Translations under genes and position numbers: made by a program | Origin: Semisulcospira habei | Taxonomy: Eukaryota; Mollusca; Gastropoda; Semisulcospiridae | Length of the DNA: 64,000 bases | Direction of reading: 5' to 3' | Assembly (NCBI GenBank): GCA_036245525.1 | Contig: BTPG01000003.1 | Span: 160,410,032-160,474,031, forward strand | Part shown: positions 18,805 to 29,159 of the stretch, one piece after another | Layout of the letters: each line of letters begins with the position of its first letter | Numbering within the stretch: the first letter of the stretch is position 1 | The notes under the pieces: generated by a model | Told to the model about the DNA's origin: nothing | What the model saw: the letters and a program-made list of their open reading frames with translations, nothing else | Database searches by the model: none

Positions 18805-21231
18805 GAGAACGGGGAGAGGTTTGTAGACTTTTGTGCTCTAAACCGACTTGTCATTGGAGGCAGCATCTTCCCACACAGAAGAATACACAAAGCAACTTGG
18901 GTCTCACCTGACCATACAACAGAGAACCAAATAGACCATATCTGCATTAGCAAGAAATTTAGAAGATCCCTTCAAGATGTTCGAGTGAGGAGGGGAGCAG
19001 ATGTCGCCTCAGACCACCATCTGCTTACCTTAAGAATGAAGCTCAAGCTAAAGAAAAGCCGCACAGAGACAACAAGAAGACAGCGCTATAATGTAGGCCT
19101 CCTGAGAGAAACTGGAGTTAGAGAAGAGTTCAAACTGGTGCTGTCCAACCGGTTTCAAGCACTACAGGAGCTAGTAAATGAAGAGGCGGTGGTCACCACA
19201 GAGCAGCAGTGGAAGGCAGTTAGAGAGGCGCTGAACTCAACCTGCAAAGTCACTGTAGGGTTCAGGAAACACCACCACAAGGACTGGCTGTCGGCACAGA
19301 CCTTGAAGAAGATAGAAGCGAGGAAGCAGAAGAAAGCAGCGGTCAACAACAGTCGCACGAGAGCAGCCAAAGTAAGGGCACAGGGGGAATACTCGGAAGC
19401 CAACCGCGAGGTGAAGAGGAGTATCAGGGCAGACAAGAGGGCCTACACAGACAGCCTGGCAGCAGAGGCAGAAAAGGCAGCAGGCAGCGGCAACATGAAA
19501 CAGCTCTACGACATTACCAGAAGATTGTCGGGTAAGTATGGCCATACAGAAAGACCAGTAAAAGACAAAGAAGGCAAGCCTATTGCAGACAGAGCAGACC
19601 AACTGGACAGATGGGCCGAGTATTTTGAAGAGTTACTGAACAGACCTAGCCCACCCGACCCCCCCGACATCCAGCCGGCAGAGACCGACCTACCCATCAG
19701 CTGTGACAGACCCAGCCGGGAAGAGATCAGAAAAGCAGTGGCATTTTTGAAGAATGGCAAAGCAGCAGGGCCAGATGGCATCCCAGCGGAGTCTCTGAAA
19801 GCAGACCTAGAGACAACAGTTGAGATGCTGTACCCACTGTTTGGAAAGATCTGGGAAGAGGAGGTGATGCCAGCTGACTGGAAGGAGGGGTACCTAATCA
19901 AGCTTCCCAAGAAAGGCGACCTCAGCAAGTGTTCCAACTACAGAGGAATCACCTTGCTGTCAGTACCAGGAAAGGTCTTCAACAGGATCATCCTAGAGAG
20001 AATGAAGAGCTCCGTTGACCCCCAGCTGAGAGACCAGCAAGCAGGATTCAGGAAGAACCGATCATGTACAGACCAGATCGCCACTCTCCGCATCATCGTG
20101 GAACAGTCTCTGGAGTGGAGCTCCCCGCTGTACATCAACTTTGTGGATTATGAGAAAGCATTTGACAGCGTGGACCGAGAGACTCTGTGGAAACTCCTAC
20201 GACACTACGGTGTACCCACAAAGCTCGTCCGCCTGATCAAGAGCAGCTATGATGGCATGACATGTCGCGTGATCCACGAAGGGCAGTTCACCAGAGAGCT
20301 CCAGGTCAGAACTGGTGTCAGGCAGGGGTGTCTGCTGTCTCCGTTCCTCTTCCTACTGGCCATAGACTGGGTCATGAAGATGACCACAGAGCACAGACGA
20401 AGTGGAATACAGTGGACACTGTGGACACAGCTTGACGACCTCGATTTTGCAGACGACTTGGCATTACTGTCCCACACTCATCAACAAATGCAGGACAAGA
20501 CCACGAGGCTTGCTGACATCTCGTCCCAAGTGGGCCTCACCATTCACAAACAGAAAACAAAGACAATGAGGCTGAACGCAACCAGGGAAGAACCAGTCTT
20601 GCTTGCTGGCACCCCGTTGGAGGAGGTGGAGTCCTTCACCTATCTCGGGAGCATCATAGACAAAAAAGGCGGCACTGATGCAGATGTCAGAGCACGAATC
20701 GGTAAAGCCAGAGCAGCCTTTCTCCAGTTGAAAAAAGTGTGGAGTTCCAGAGAGCTGTCACAACACACCAAAGTCCGGATTTTCAACTCCAATGTAAAAG
20801 CAGTTCTCCTATATGGAGCAGAGACATGGAGATTGACAAAAACCACAGTCAACAGAGTACAGACCTTCATGAACAGTTGCCTTAGAAGAATTTTGAAAAT
20901 CCACTGGCCAGAGAAGATCAGCAACGTCAGACTCTGGGAGAGAACAGAGCAGATAACAGCGGAGAATGAAATTGGGCGAAGAAGATGGGGATGGATCGGT
21001 CACAGTCTGAGAAAGCCAGCTTCCAGTATCACTAGGCAGGCATTGTCATGGAACCCCCAGGGAAAGAGGAAAAGAGGTAGGCCGAGAAACTCCTGGCGTC
21101 GAGACCTCCAAGCAGACATCAAGAGACTGGGAACCACCTGGAGTAGAATCGAAGGAGAAGCACAGGACAGGAGTTGCTGGAGGTCTCTCGTCGACGGCCT
21201 ATACCCGGGTAGGGGTGACAGGCGTAAGTAA
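18805..21231 (+). CDS. RTE endonuclease end plus reverse transcriptase, copy E
   Basis: The frame is open from the inversion point to the stop at 21229-21231. The first Met of the open frame is at 18985 (748 codons), but the frame continues upstream. It holds the endonuclease end (WVSPDHTTENQIDHICISKK, then ASDHHLL), a basic linker, and the RT: NGKAAGPDGIPAESLKADLE, YRGITLLSVPGKVFNRII, NFVDYEKAFDSVDRETLW, RQGCLLSPFLFLLAID and LDFADDLALL (catalytic FADD near residue 488 of the Met-started frame). It finishes with RRRWGWIGH and GRPRNSWRRDL. The RT appears intact, with no stop or frameshift, so this copy is young, but the inversion separates it from its start. Confidence 0.9.
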   Translation, partial: ENGERFVDFCALNRLVIGGSIFPHRRIHKATWVSPDHTTENQIDHICISKKFRRSLQDVRVRRGADVASDHHLLTLRMKLKLKKSRTETTRRQRYNVGLLRETGVREEFKLVLSNRFQALQELVNEEAVVTTEQQWKAVREALNSTCKVTVGFRKHHHKDWLSAQTLKKIEARKQKKAAVNNSRTRAAKVRAQGEYSEANREVKRSIRADKRAYTDSLAAEAEKAAGSGNMKQLYDITRRLSGKYGHTERPVKDKEGKPIADRADQLDRWAEYFEELLNRPSPPDPPDIQPAETDLPISCDRPSREEIRKAVAFLKNGKAAGPDGIPAESLKADLETTVEMLYPLFGKIWEEEVMPADWKEGYLIKLPKKGDLSKCSNYRGITLLSVPGKVFNRIILERMKSSVDPQLRDQQAGFRKNRSCTDQIATLRIIVEQSLEWSSPLYINFVDYEKAFDSVDRETLWKLLRHYGVPTKLVRLIKSSYDGMTCRVIHEGQFTRELQVRTGVRQGCLLSPFLFLLAIDWVMKMTTEHRRSGIQWTLWTQLDDLDFADDLALLSHTHQQMQDKTTRLADISSQVGLTIHKQKTKTMRLNATREEPVLLAGTPLEEVESFTYLGSIIDKKGGTDADVRARIGKARAAFLQLKKVWSSRELSQHTKVRIFNSNVKAVLLYGAETWRLTKTTVNRVQTFMNSCLRRILKIHWPEKISNVRLWERTEQITAENEIGRRRWGWIGHSLRKPASSITRQALSWNPQGKRKRGRPRNSWRRDLQADIKRLGTTWSRIEGEAQDRSCWRSLVDGLYPGRGDRRK

Positions 21232-21241
21232 GTAAGTAAGT

Positions 21242-22250
21242 ATGACCTAGGTCACCAGAGGCGCCGGGTGGGAGCATTGCGCGGCCAAGATGTCCCCCAC
21301 TAGGGCCAGGTTCTCACGTTGGCCGGATAGGTCCCGGAGGTAGGAGCGGGTAAATGTGGATTGCGCCCGCCAGCCCAGGCCGCTACAATATCCCTCACAG
21401 CACAGTTGCGGTCAAAGGCGATGCTTGTGGCAACTGCTCGGACTTCGTGCGCCCGTGTCTATAGCCTCTTGGTTCCCGCTGGGGAGAGGTCCTGGTAAGC
21501 GGACCAGATGACCCATCGGAACCATGACGAGATCGTCTGAGCCGACAAGTCATGTCTGAACTGCCCAGGGCTAGGGGCAGGAAGAGGTGGGATCAGCCTT
21601 TCCTGAGGGGCTTTGACCTGCGCAGGTATATCTTCCGCGTGGACCGGGTCCCGTTGTCGGGAATCCCGGGGTAGGTCCAACTCTCTGGTGGTGATGGTGG
21701 GGGGGGGGGGGGGGGGGGAGGGAGGGAGGGGGGGGGAGCTGCAGGCGGGAGGGATGCACTGAGAGCGCGTGTAGCTCGCTCACTCTGGAGGCCGTGGCGA
21801 GGGCCAGAAGTCTTCCTGGCAAGGTCAGAGGACCGAGCCCGGGGAGAGGCTCAATGGTCCAAGTTCAGCCACGTCAACACCCATAGCAAGTTCCAGCGTG
21901 GAATTAGCGGGCGTGAGACCGGTCACTGGAGCTCCAGGTGCGCCCTCAAGTCCGAGAGGTCCCGGCAGGATCGCGGGCCAGAGCAGCCCAAGGGCCAGCA
22001 CGAGTCAGCAATAATGGACAGGTAACCCCTGATGGGGACAGGGACCAAGGTCTGTACGACAAAGAGCCACAGAAAGAACTCAGCCAGTTGGGGCGTGGTC
22101 AGCTCCGTGGGGGAGAGGTGCTTCGCGCTGCACCAGGACTGCAAGACTCTCCCCTTGCCCTCGTAGACCCTCCATGTGACCTCACTGCGGGCTGCAGCGA
22201 TTGCCTCCACTGCTGCATTTGAGAACCTCTTGTGGAGAGGGCCTGCCACA
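21242..22250 (-). pseudogene. DIRS tyrosine recombinase, degenerate
   Basis: Pieces in different frames form a recombinase. The N-terminal DNA-binding part is 22249-21923 (SNAAVEAIAAARSEVTWRVY, LTTPQLAEFFLWLF). Box A with its Arg is 21822 onward (LALATASRVSELHALSVHP). Box B HEVR with VATSIAFDRNCAVRDI is around 21452-21385, and the nucleophile Tyr is in FTRSYLRDLSGQRENLAL near 21360-21300. It ends PAPLVT-stop at about 21251. It is broken by an in-frame TAG just before the HEVR box, a frameshift between the HEVR and Tyr boxes, and a G-run at 21699-21733. Recombinase would have inserted the circular DNA copy. Confidence 0.8.
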
Positions 22251-22639
22251 CAACCTCCAGGTGTGTAAGCGGAGTCTTTCCAGGCAAGGGTGGAACAGTT
22301 CCTGCCGGGGTTGCTTCAGCAGCGTGCAAGGAGGGGTGGGGAGCCGCAGCGGGGGTTCCGTGGCAAGGTCCAGGAGGTCGGTGGTACAGCTCCTGGTCCA
22401 GGAGAACGGGGCCACTAGGATCAGCACCGTGCTGCAACCCCTTAGCTTTAGCAGGACCTTGGGAACCAGCCTGGTCGTGGGGGTGGGGGTATGTGTATGC
22501 CAGCAGGCCCTCCTAGGGGATGGAGAGCATGTCTACCGCCCACGTGAGGGGAGCTGGAATGGGCGAGACGAGGGGGAGCAGCTCGTTCCACCTGGTGGCA
22601 AAAGGTTGATCATGGGCGTCTCCCAGGGCACGCAGACGA

Positions 22640-23720
22640 GGCGGAAGACGTCCGGTCGGAGGGACCACTCGGTATGGAGCAGTTGGCCTTGGCGGGATAG
22701 GAAATCCGCCAGGACATTCAGGTGGCAGGGGATGTGGCGAGCTCGCAGGGAGATACCGCTACCCCTGCACTGCAGGAAGAGCTGGCACAGGAGAATACCG
22801 AGGGAGGGGAGCGCATCCCATTCTGCTTCTGAATGTACGTGACGACTGTCGTGTTGTCGGAGAGCAACAGGACCTCTTGTCGCCGAAGTCGGGGTTCCCA
22901 GGCAACGAGAGCCAGCCCCAACCGCCTTTAGTACCAACCAGTTGAAGCGAGGCGCAGGGGCCAAGGCCAGAAGTTGTGAAGAACTGCGGGAGGAGGTGCG
23001 CTCCACAGCCGGTGAGGCTTGCGTCCGCACAAAGGGCGTAGAGAGGCATGCCTGTATCCGGCCAAGCCGGGTCCGTCCACCACAAGAGATGAGGTCGGTC
23101 CAGCGGGAGTACTGGAACAGGTCCGTGAGATCGCCAGTGGACAGGCGCCAGGAGAAGGAGGCGCAACTGAAGCAGGTATGACTACCACCTGCCGAGGGGT
23201 AGGAGATCTGCCGGCACAGAAAAAAGTCCCAGAAGCTGTAGCCAGACTCTGGCAGGGACCGCATCCGCAAGGGACACCTGGCACGCCAGGGCAGCTAACT
23301 TCCGAATCCGGGCCACGGGCAGTCTCACCCTGTGGATGAACTCAATTCCTAGGTGTATCAACCTGCGGGATGGCATGAGATCTAACTTGCCCCAGTTGAC
23401 CAGTAAGCTGAGTTGGTGGAGAAGGGAGCGCAGCGTGGCCGTGTCCTCCTCTAGAGAGGCCGTGACCTGGTTCCGGAGGAGAAGGTCGCTATCTGCCGTA
23501 CAGCTTCGGCACGATGAAGAGGTGGCTGTAGAAGGCTGGGGAGTCGAGTCGTGAGACCACATCCGTTGGGGCTTTCCCGAGTAAGGGGACCACCTCACCT
23601 AGCAGCGCTTCTGCCTTGAGCTGGTTGCCCAGAACTTGTGTCCAGAGAGGGGTGCACCGTAGCAGTGGAGGGGACCGAAAGGAGATTCGTAGTCCCTCCG
23701 AGATGGTCAAGAGGATCCAA
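22640..23720 (-). pseudogene. DIRS reverse transcriptase and RNase H, core deleted
   Basis: RT begins near 23620 with ALLGEVVPLLGKAPTDVV and FYSHLFIVPKLYG. It then jumps directly to the late RT region (LEEDTATLRSLLHQLSLLVN, RRLIHLGIEF) within about 60 bases. The palm, including the catalytic YxDD box, is gone. RNase H follows in shifted frames: LCADASLTGCGAHL (first Asp), NWLVLKAV, where the family has an acidic residue in LELKAV, then LLLSDNTTVVTYIQKQNG and HIPCHLNVLADFLSRQGQ. It is clearly non-functional. Confidence 0.8.
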
Positions 23721-25960
23721 AGGATGTCCGGGAACTGGGAGCAGGCGGGGAGGCGAGACAGCAGGCCCTACCATGCCCGTGTGGGGGAGGGGGCGGGGGG
23801 AGCCATGTAAGGATGGGGGAAGGTGGGGGCGAGTCTGGCGGACCGCATGGCGCGACCCACAGCCTTGTGGGACGCCTGAAGCAGGCTGAGGAAGGAGAGG
23901 AGGCTCTGGACCAGAGATCCGAAGCCGGATCCTTGACCGACTGCCAGGTTGGTCCAAGAGCAACGAACGCCCAAACGGGACTTGGCAGAGTGGAGACTTC
24001 ACCGACAAGGGAAAGTCGGAGCAGCTCTTAAGCACGACATCCCGACGCAACAGGTCGCAATAGGCCGCCGTTGCCATGGCGTTCGCTGAGGTGTGATCGC
24101 TGCCACTGCCACTGAGTGGATGCCACGTAAAGGAGACGAGGCAGCGAGATCCTGGGTGTCCTCTAGGCACCGCACCACCGCCTGCGTAGCCATCTCCAGG
24201 CAGCCTGCACAGGCTAAGGTGTTGTGAGCCAGGGTAGCCGTCTTGTCCAGTCCACAAGGCGACCGGAGCTGTAAAGCCCTGCGGCCTCCTGTCTGTAACT
24301 CCGCTGCTGGATCCAGGAAAGGGAGGGGGCCGGAGAAGCCTGGGAGTGACAGGCGTACCACCACTGGCGGAAACGATGTAAACTCCTGATGACCAACTGG
24401 AGTCCGAGAAAAAACCCGTGTCACCAAAGGTTCCCTGGAGGAGGCGAGCCGAAACGCGTCCGAAAGATCCCGGAAGCCAGCCGGTTGAGGGAGGGACTTG
24501 AATCGCTGAGCCTGTCGCGGGGTATCCTAATCCACCATCGCTGAGGCCTTCCATTTGCTTGGGGGAGGGACGAAGGGCAGAGGTCCGGTGGATGAAAGGA
24601 CAAGATCAGCCGGGAGGCCTCATCCAAGGCCCGGAGGGTCTGGACACCGGGAGTAATGAAGGGCGCAGGGGAAGCGACGGAAGACCGAGAGATAGAGGAT
24701 GCAGAACCAAGGTCATCCCGGAGCAGGAGACTGGGGGAGCGGCTGCGGCATCCGACGGGGGGGTGTCCTGTGCTCGGGCGAAAACCCCGCCGAGGGGAGC
24801 AGGATGTCCGAGAGCGTTCCCGGGGTGCCAAAGGAAGAAGCAGGAGCGGGTCTGGAGGGGAACACCGGGAGAGGCCAGGGGCCAACCTATGGCTGAGGGA
24901 GGTGGCTTGGGCAAAGAGGTGAGGGGAACTGGTGCCTGCACCTGTCACCGTGTTGTACACCCTATTTTCTTGGGTCCTGAGAGCTGGGCGGTAGTTCCGT
25001 CCGGAGTGACAGCTGCCGGGCGAAAGGGGGGAACTCCGCTGTTGTCGAGCCAACACAGGAAGTGCATCCCGTTTGGGGCGGGGAGTCCGCCGTCGACTGT
25101 GTGTCATCATATGTGAGGACAGAGTCCCAGTGGTCGCATCGGGCCATTGCGGACTGTAGTTCAACGCGTTGCGGGGCGACCGAAGCCGCTGCGAGCCCCA
25201 CCCATAGCTTTAAGGGTGGGGGTGCAAGATCCTTGAGGGTACGTCTGGACGAGGGGTGCCTTCTGCCCCGCTACGGGGTGACCGAGGCCACTGCAAGCTC
25301 CGCTCAGTTACTTCGGGGCCGGGGTGCCGGGTTCCTGAGGGCTCGTCCGGATGAGAATTCTGCCTGGCCTTCTCACCGCTTATGGTGCAGGGTGGCATGG
25401 TCCGAAGGACCGATGGCGTCGTTCGGGCCCGATGAGTGGACACTCCCACGATGTCTGAACAGGTGCGCCTGATAAGTGTGGCGGGAGGCGCGGGTTGGGG
25501 GGAGGGCGGGGGGTGGCTTCTTGGCCCTCGACAGATGTTTCCGCTTGTAGAGGCCCCACAGTTGCGACCATCGCTCCTCTAGCCATGGGGCGCAGGTCGT
25601 GCCAGTCTGCCTGGAAGCGCAGCCCGCCCACGGGAGGCAAACATTGTGGGTGTCTGATGGCCACTGGAATTCCCCGCAGCCGGGGCAGGTTCTCACTAGT
25701 GCACTGCAACAGAAAGCAGACATATGCCACCGTGGGAGGGTGGGGCTTCCCCAGAGGCCACGCGCTCACGACCGGTCGCGGAAGGAGTCCCGCAGAAAAT
25801 GCCGCCACTAGGGAGAAAACTCCGGTGAGAGGCATTACCCAAGGCCTTACCTTGCCATATCCAGCGAGAGGTGCCCAGTAAAACCAAACCCCACGCAACC
25901 GGTAAATCCACACCACGGTAAAAAAAGGTACCAACAAAATCCAAAACAACACTTAGGTAC
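23720..25960 (-). pseudogene. DIRS ORF1 (gag-like) region and 5' part, degenerate
   Basis: GC-rich DNA with several long overlapping open stretches on both strands (for example 24554-23595, 25164-24421 and 25952-25380 on the minus strand). Their Pro/Ser/Arg-rich character reflects base composition. I see no diagnostic motif. By position it should hold the gag-like ORF1 of the DIRS. Which frame was used cannot be told. Confidence 0.45.
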
Positions 25961-26035
25961 TCCAACACCATACACAGCTGAAGAGTCCATGAAGGCTGAA
26001 ACAGCAACCGTTCACAGTGAGCTAAGTGTAAGACG

Positions 26036-26173
26036 TGACCGGATAGGGAGGAAGGGGAGGCTACTCAGGGTCTCTTGGTAACAACTCCCTGGAGTCTCCT
26101 CCCCTGTTGTGTAGCGACACAACAAATGCTTAGGCTGAAATTGGTAAGCTATATGTACCTTCCTATTAGTAAT
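26036..26173 (+). repeat. DIRS inverted terminal repeat (right)
   Basis: Partner of 17504-17640. It marks the 5' side of the minus-strand element. GC content falls sharply to the right of it, which helps set the border. Confidence 0.85.
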
Positions 26174-26299
26174 GCCATCGGTAAGATTTTGAAGAAACAA
26201 CAAATCCTGCTAGGCACACTGAAACTGCCGAGGTTTAAGAGGATTACCGCCTATTACACTCACGTGTTGCTTGTTGTTTTCCAGCGAAGAAGGGGTTAA

Positions 26300-26490
26300 A
26301 CTATCATGATCAATTTATCTTAAGAACCTGGTGGATAGTCCTAGCAGGACACCAACCATTGCCATAAAGGTTAAGTTCTAGCCTGAAACCATTCCTATAA
26401 TTTCATTTATTGCCAATCATCCTTTATGCCTTTAATTGCTACTGCTACTATTACTAATAATACCTCTCTGTGAAAAAACATGAAGATAAC
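26300..26490. other. Short intronic stretch right of the DIRS, no feature
   Basis: AT-rich, no repeat family or exon recognised. Confidence 0.3.
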
Positions 26491-26492
26491 TT

Positions 26493-26698
26493 CATTTAGT
26501 CTCGCTGCACTACAGCAGGAGATGGATCGACCATGATGATTCAAGGGTAGTGCAAGATTAGCTTGGCGCATGATGGCGCCAAGCTAATCCAACACTACCA
26601 TTTAATTATCGTGGTCAAACCATCTCCTGCAACTGATACATAGTCCTTAAGTGACACTAGCAAATTTTAGGAAATGCAGCCTTGGGGCTAAATGGTTA
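26493..26698 (+). mobile_element. P3 palindromic MITE, copy 2
   Basis: ATCGACCATGATGATTCAAG is mirrored by AATTATCGTGGTCAAACC around AGCTTGGCGC / GGCGCCAAGCT. The right end GGGGCTAAATGGTTAA gives TTAA at 26695-26698. The left end is eroded. It ends 75 bases downstream of exon 2. Confidence 0.7.
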
Positions 26699-26772
26699 AG
26701 TGACTTTTTCACCATGCAGTATTGTCAATAATAGTCACAGGGTTAAGTTTTAAACAAAAAATAGACACTCAC

Positions 26773-26838
26773 CCCATTATCATCTTTGCCAGCCCAAGCT
26801 AAGGCAAGGCTGAACTTGCTTTCTGATGAAAATGTGTG
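26773..26838 (-). CDS. Sortilin-like gene, coding exon 2
   Basis: A 66-nt, 22-codon exon, phase 0 at both ends. Acceptor TATGTTGCAG, donor AATGGG|GTGAGT. It encodes HTFSSESKFSLALAWAGKDD then NG. The SLxLxWxG pattern corresponds to the first strand of the VPS10 propeller in sortilin. It joins exon 1 (...GKRLEDT) and exon 3 (KLVVLTSES...) without breaking frame. Confidence 0.85.
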
Positions 26839-26889
26839 CTGCAACATAAAAACAATCATGTCAAAGTTGTATTACACAAGCCCTGACAT

Positions 26890-27005
26890 TCTACATGGCA
26901 GGATGTGGATTGACCATGATAGTTCAACTTCAATGGTGGTGTCAGAATAATTTGGCATCTGTAGACACCAAGCTATTTTGACACCATACACGAACTTCTA
27001 AACAT
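26890..27005 (+). mobile_element. Degenerate palindromic MITE of the P1/P3 type
   Basis: GATTGACCATGATAGTTCAA, then GGTGTCAGAATAATTTGGC mirrored by CCAAGCTATTTTGACACC. Outer ends are not recognisable. Located in intron 1 next to exon 2. Confidence 0.5.
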
Positions 27006-27129
27006 CTAAAAAAAAAAAATGATAGTTTCATCCTCAGGATGTAATGACTTAAGGAACATTTGCAGTAGTTCTTGGAAGGCACAAGTTCTTATGATCCCTT
27101 TTTTAAATCTATTTATGGAAGAGACTTTT

Positions 27130-27560
27130 TAGGATGGGTCGCAGTGGGGGCGAATTTAATAGCATGCCCGTGACGACATAGGCGTACAGATCTAAAAATC
27201 TGACAACTAAAGTAACCATATAAAAATTACATCATGTCTCATTATGCTAACATTGCTGCTGACTATCCTTTTGGCGTGAAGCGCCGTATGTGTGTATACA
27301 TGTACGCGCATGTGTGTGCACGCATTTGTATGTAAACATGAGAATGTCCTTATCTGTGTATGTACAAGCTTGAAACTTGGGGACGTGCTTTGTTCAAGGG
27401 ATGCCTAGGAGAGCCTCAAGGCATATTAAAACTGGGTGTCTCATTGAACAGTTAAAAGACCGTTTATATCAAGTCGGTTGTGCCACATTAGATAGATTCT
27501 GTAAATTTTGTCATATTCACTTGAAATTTTGGATATGGTTAGATTGAAGAAAGACACTAG
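27130..27560 (+). repeat. Dispersed repeat R7, copy 1
   Basis: Landmarks shared with the other copies: GCTAACATTGCTGCTGA, TTTTGGCGTGAAGCGC, a TG-rich stretch, GTACAAGCTTGAAA, TTCAAGGGATGCCTAGGAGA, GGTGTCTCATTGAACAGTTA, AAGTCGGTTG and TTCACTTGAAATTTTGGATA. Five copies occur in the window. No coding capacity, terminal repeats or tail were seen, so the class is unknown. Confidence 0.7.
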
Positions 27561-27741
27561 ATGAGATCATTAGCGAGCTTTGTGTCTTTTGAACTTTTTC
27601 AGAAAAAAATGAAATCAATGCAGAAAAAATTTAAAAAGAAAAAAAACTCTGACTTATGGAGAAAACCAATGATGGTGACGTAAAAGCAGAAACTCCATCA
27701 CCACGCAGACATCTATGCAATACTCTAGATGTGACATCTCT

Positions 27742-27772
27742 CTCTCTCTCTCTCACACACGCACACACAATT
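27742..27772 (+). repeat. (TC)n/(AC)n microsatellite
   Basis: A run of TC repeats passing into CA repeats. Confidence 0.9.
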
Positions 27773-28340
27773 GACACGCTGTCAGGAGAGCATGTCCAGT
27801 CGAGTAGAATATCATGTATCAAAGTCAACCTCACTTCACACAAATTATAGCAAGACTAACACTGTACCCTGAAATTCTATTTTTGTCACCATTTTTCTCA
27901 AGTAAGGCGAAGTGAAACTCTTATTATGTAAAATATAAAATTACGTAAAAACTAAAATTACATCATGACAAATGACGTTTTTCAAACCAATGACGTCTAT
28001 GCACTGTGCCCCTTATAGGGCTCACTGACGCAATTGCAAATCTGCGAGACTATTTCAAACAGGAGATATTTCAACATCAAAATCAGACTCTTGACAGCAA
28101 GGACAGCTCGCATTAAAAAGGACTTTGTGGGTTATGGCTCTCACACAGAAGTGGATTATGGTTCATCTAATCTAGTTTTTACTTTTGATGCTTGTGAACA
28201 TTGCATAGTTTATCTTATACACGTAGTAATAACTTACTTCTTTAGAAAGACAGACTACCAGCATACATGAAAACACCATATGAATGAGGCAGACTAAAAG
28301 GTAAAAAAAATATGAATACAAGTAAAATTATGACAAAATG

Positions 28341-28552
28341 TTAACCCATATCAAAAGCTTCAAATTTGTACACTGCCACATGCAAGCTACATTATAGTAC
28401 TTACAGAAAACGATATACAGACCAACGGCTTTAGTTCAAGGGTGGTGCCAGAATAGCTTGGCGCCTAGAGGCGCCAAGCTATTCTGGCACTACCCTTGAA
28501 CTATTTTAGTCAAACTTATTTCACACACTGATGTATTCCAAATAAGGGTTAA
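28341..28552 (+). mobile_element. P1 MITE, copy 3
   Basis: TTAA at 28341-28344 and 28549-28552. The central palindrome GAATAGCTTGGCGCC TAG AGGCGCCAAGCTATTC is perfect over its core. The left end lost about 10 bases (CATATCAAAAGC). Confidence 0.85.
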
Positions 28553-28771
28553 ACAATCTTATTCTTTAATGCCAGCTAAAGCACAGTCAACTAAAATACA
28601 ATCCTACCAAAGCTTGAAAAATTATATGGATTAGATAGCACTTCAATTAGACCACTGAGCTGTGGGGAAAAAGGAGCTCTTGAAATACTTGAAAATGTGC
28701 ACAAAAAATCACAACGCATAACATTTGTTTGTACAGCTCCGTCTAGTTTGTCGGTTTTGTTCCTTCCATCT

Positions 28772-28846
28772 GCAAGAGGTAGAGATTCACATTAGCTCAT
28801 GCAGATGCATGGGTACAGTACATCATAATCTATGCCATTTGCTAGC
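28772..28846 (+). repeat. P2 palindrome core, copy 5 (degenerate)
   Basis: GCAAGAGGTAGAGATTCACA pairs imperfectly with ATAATCTATGCCATTTGCT around GATGCATGGG. Flanking MITE ends are not clear. Confidence 0.55.
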
Positions 28847-28951
28847 CCACGATTGGCTCCAGCTGTTTCTTGACTGAGGAGTCAACTGTCATGTGTCAAG
28901 AGTAATGTGACAGGTGCTACGGTCAAGCGCTAAAATCATAATGCAGCAGGA

Positions 28952-29159
28952 TTAACCCATATAATATCATATTGAGGCTTCAATTTTGTACAAGCTACAT
29001 TATAGTACTTACAAAAGGATATAGACCAATGGCTTTAGTTCAAGGGTGCTGCCAGAATAGCTTGGTGCCTAGAGGTGCCAAGCTATTCTGGCACTACCCT
29101 TGAACTATTTTAGTCATACTTATTTCACACACTGGTGTATTCCGAATGATAAGGGTTAA
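28952..29159 (+). mobile_element. P1 MITE, copy 4
   Basis: TTAA at 28952-28955 and 29156-29159, full central palindrome, 208 bp. Same orientation as copy 3, 400 bp away. Confidence 0.85.

Larger units (their letters stand above)
17933..21241 (+). mobile_element. Full-length RTE-like LINE with inverted 5' part (copy E)
   Basis: The element sits inside the DIRS with the target duplication ATGACCTAGGT at 17923-17933 and 21242-21252. The right 2.44 kb (18805-21241) is forward and ends in the GTAA tail. The left 0.87 kb (17933-18804) is the true 5' end, inverted, so its 5' terminus (CTCGCGCTGGGACC on the minus strand) touches the forward part at 18804/18805. Both breakpoints fall at the same element position, AGTGAGAAC. 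Together the pieces make a complete element of about 3.3 kb, the reference copy for this family. Confidence 0.9.
17504..26190 (-). mobile_element. DIRS-like tyrosine-recombinase retrotransposon, degenerate, with a nested RTE
   Basis: A GC-rich block on the minus strand carries remnants of gag-like ORF, RT, RNase H and tyrosine recombinase. It is bounded by inverted terminal repeats of about 138 bp (17504-17640 and 26036-26173), which share AGCCTAAGCATTTG, GTGTCGCTACACAACAGGGG and CTTCCTCCCTATCCGG. Recombinase instead of a DDE integrase, plus inverted ends, are the DIRS hallmarks. An outer-flank segment (TTCTTCAAAATCTTAC, GATGGCATTACTAATAGG) recurs at 17771-17812, as expected for an internal complementary region. 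The element lies in intron 2 of the sortilin-like gene, in the same orientation. It is broken and cannot be active. Confidence 0.85.

Noticed and set aside
22201..22842. Long plus-strand ORFs in the GC-rich block
   Set aside because: They are antisense shadows of the DIRS frames caused by high GC.
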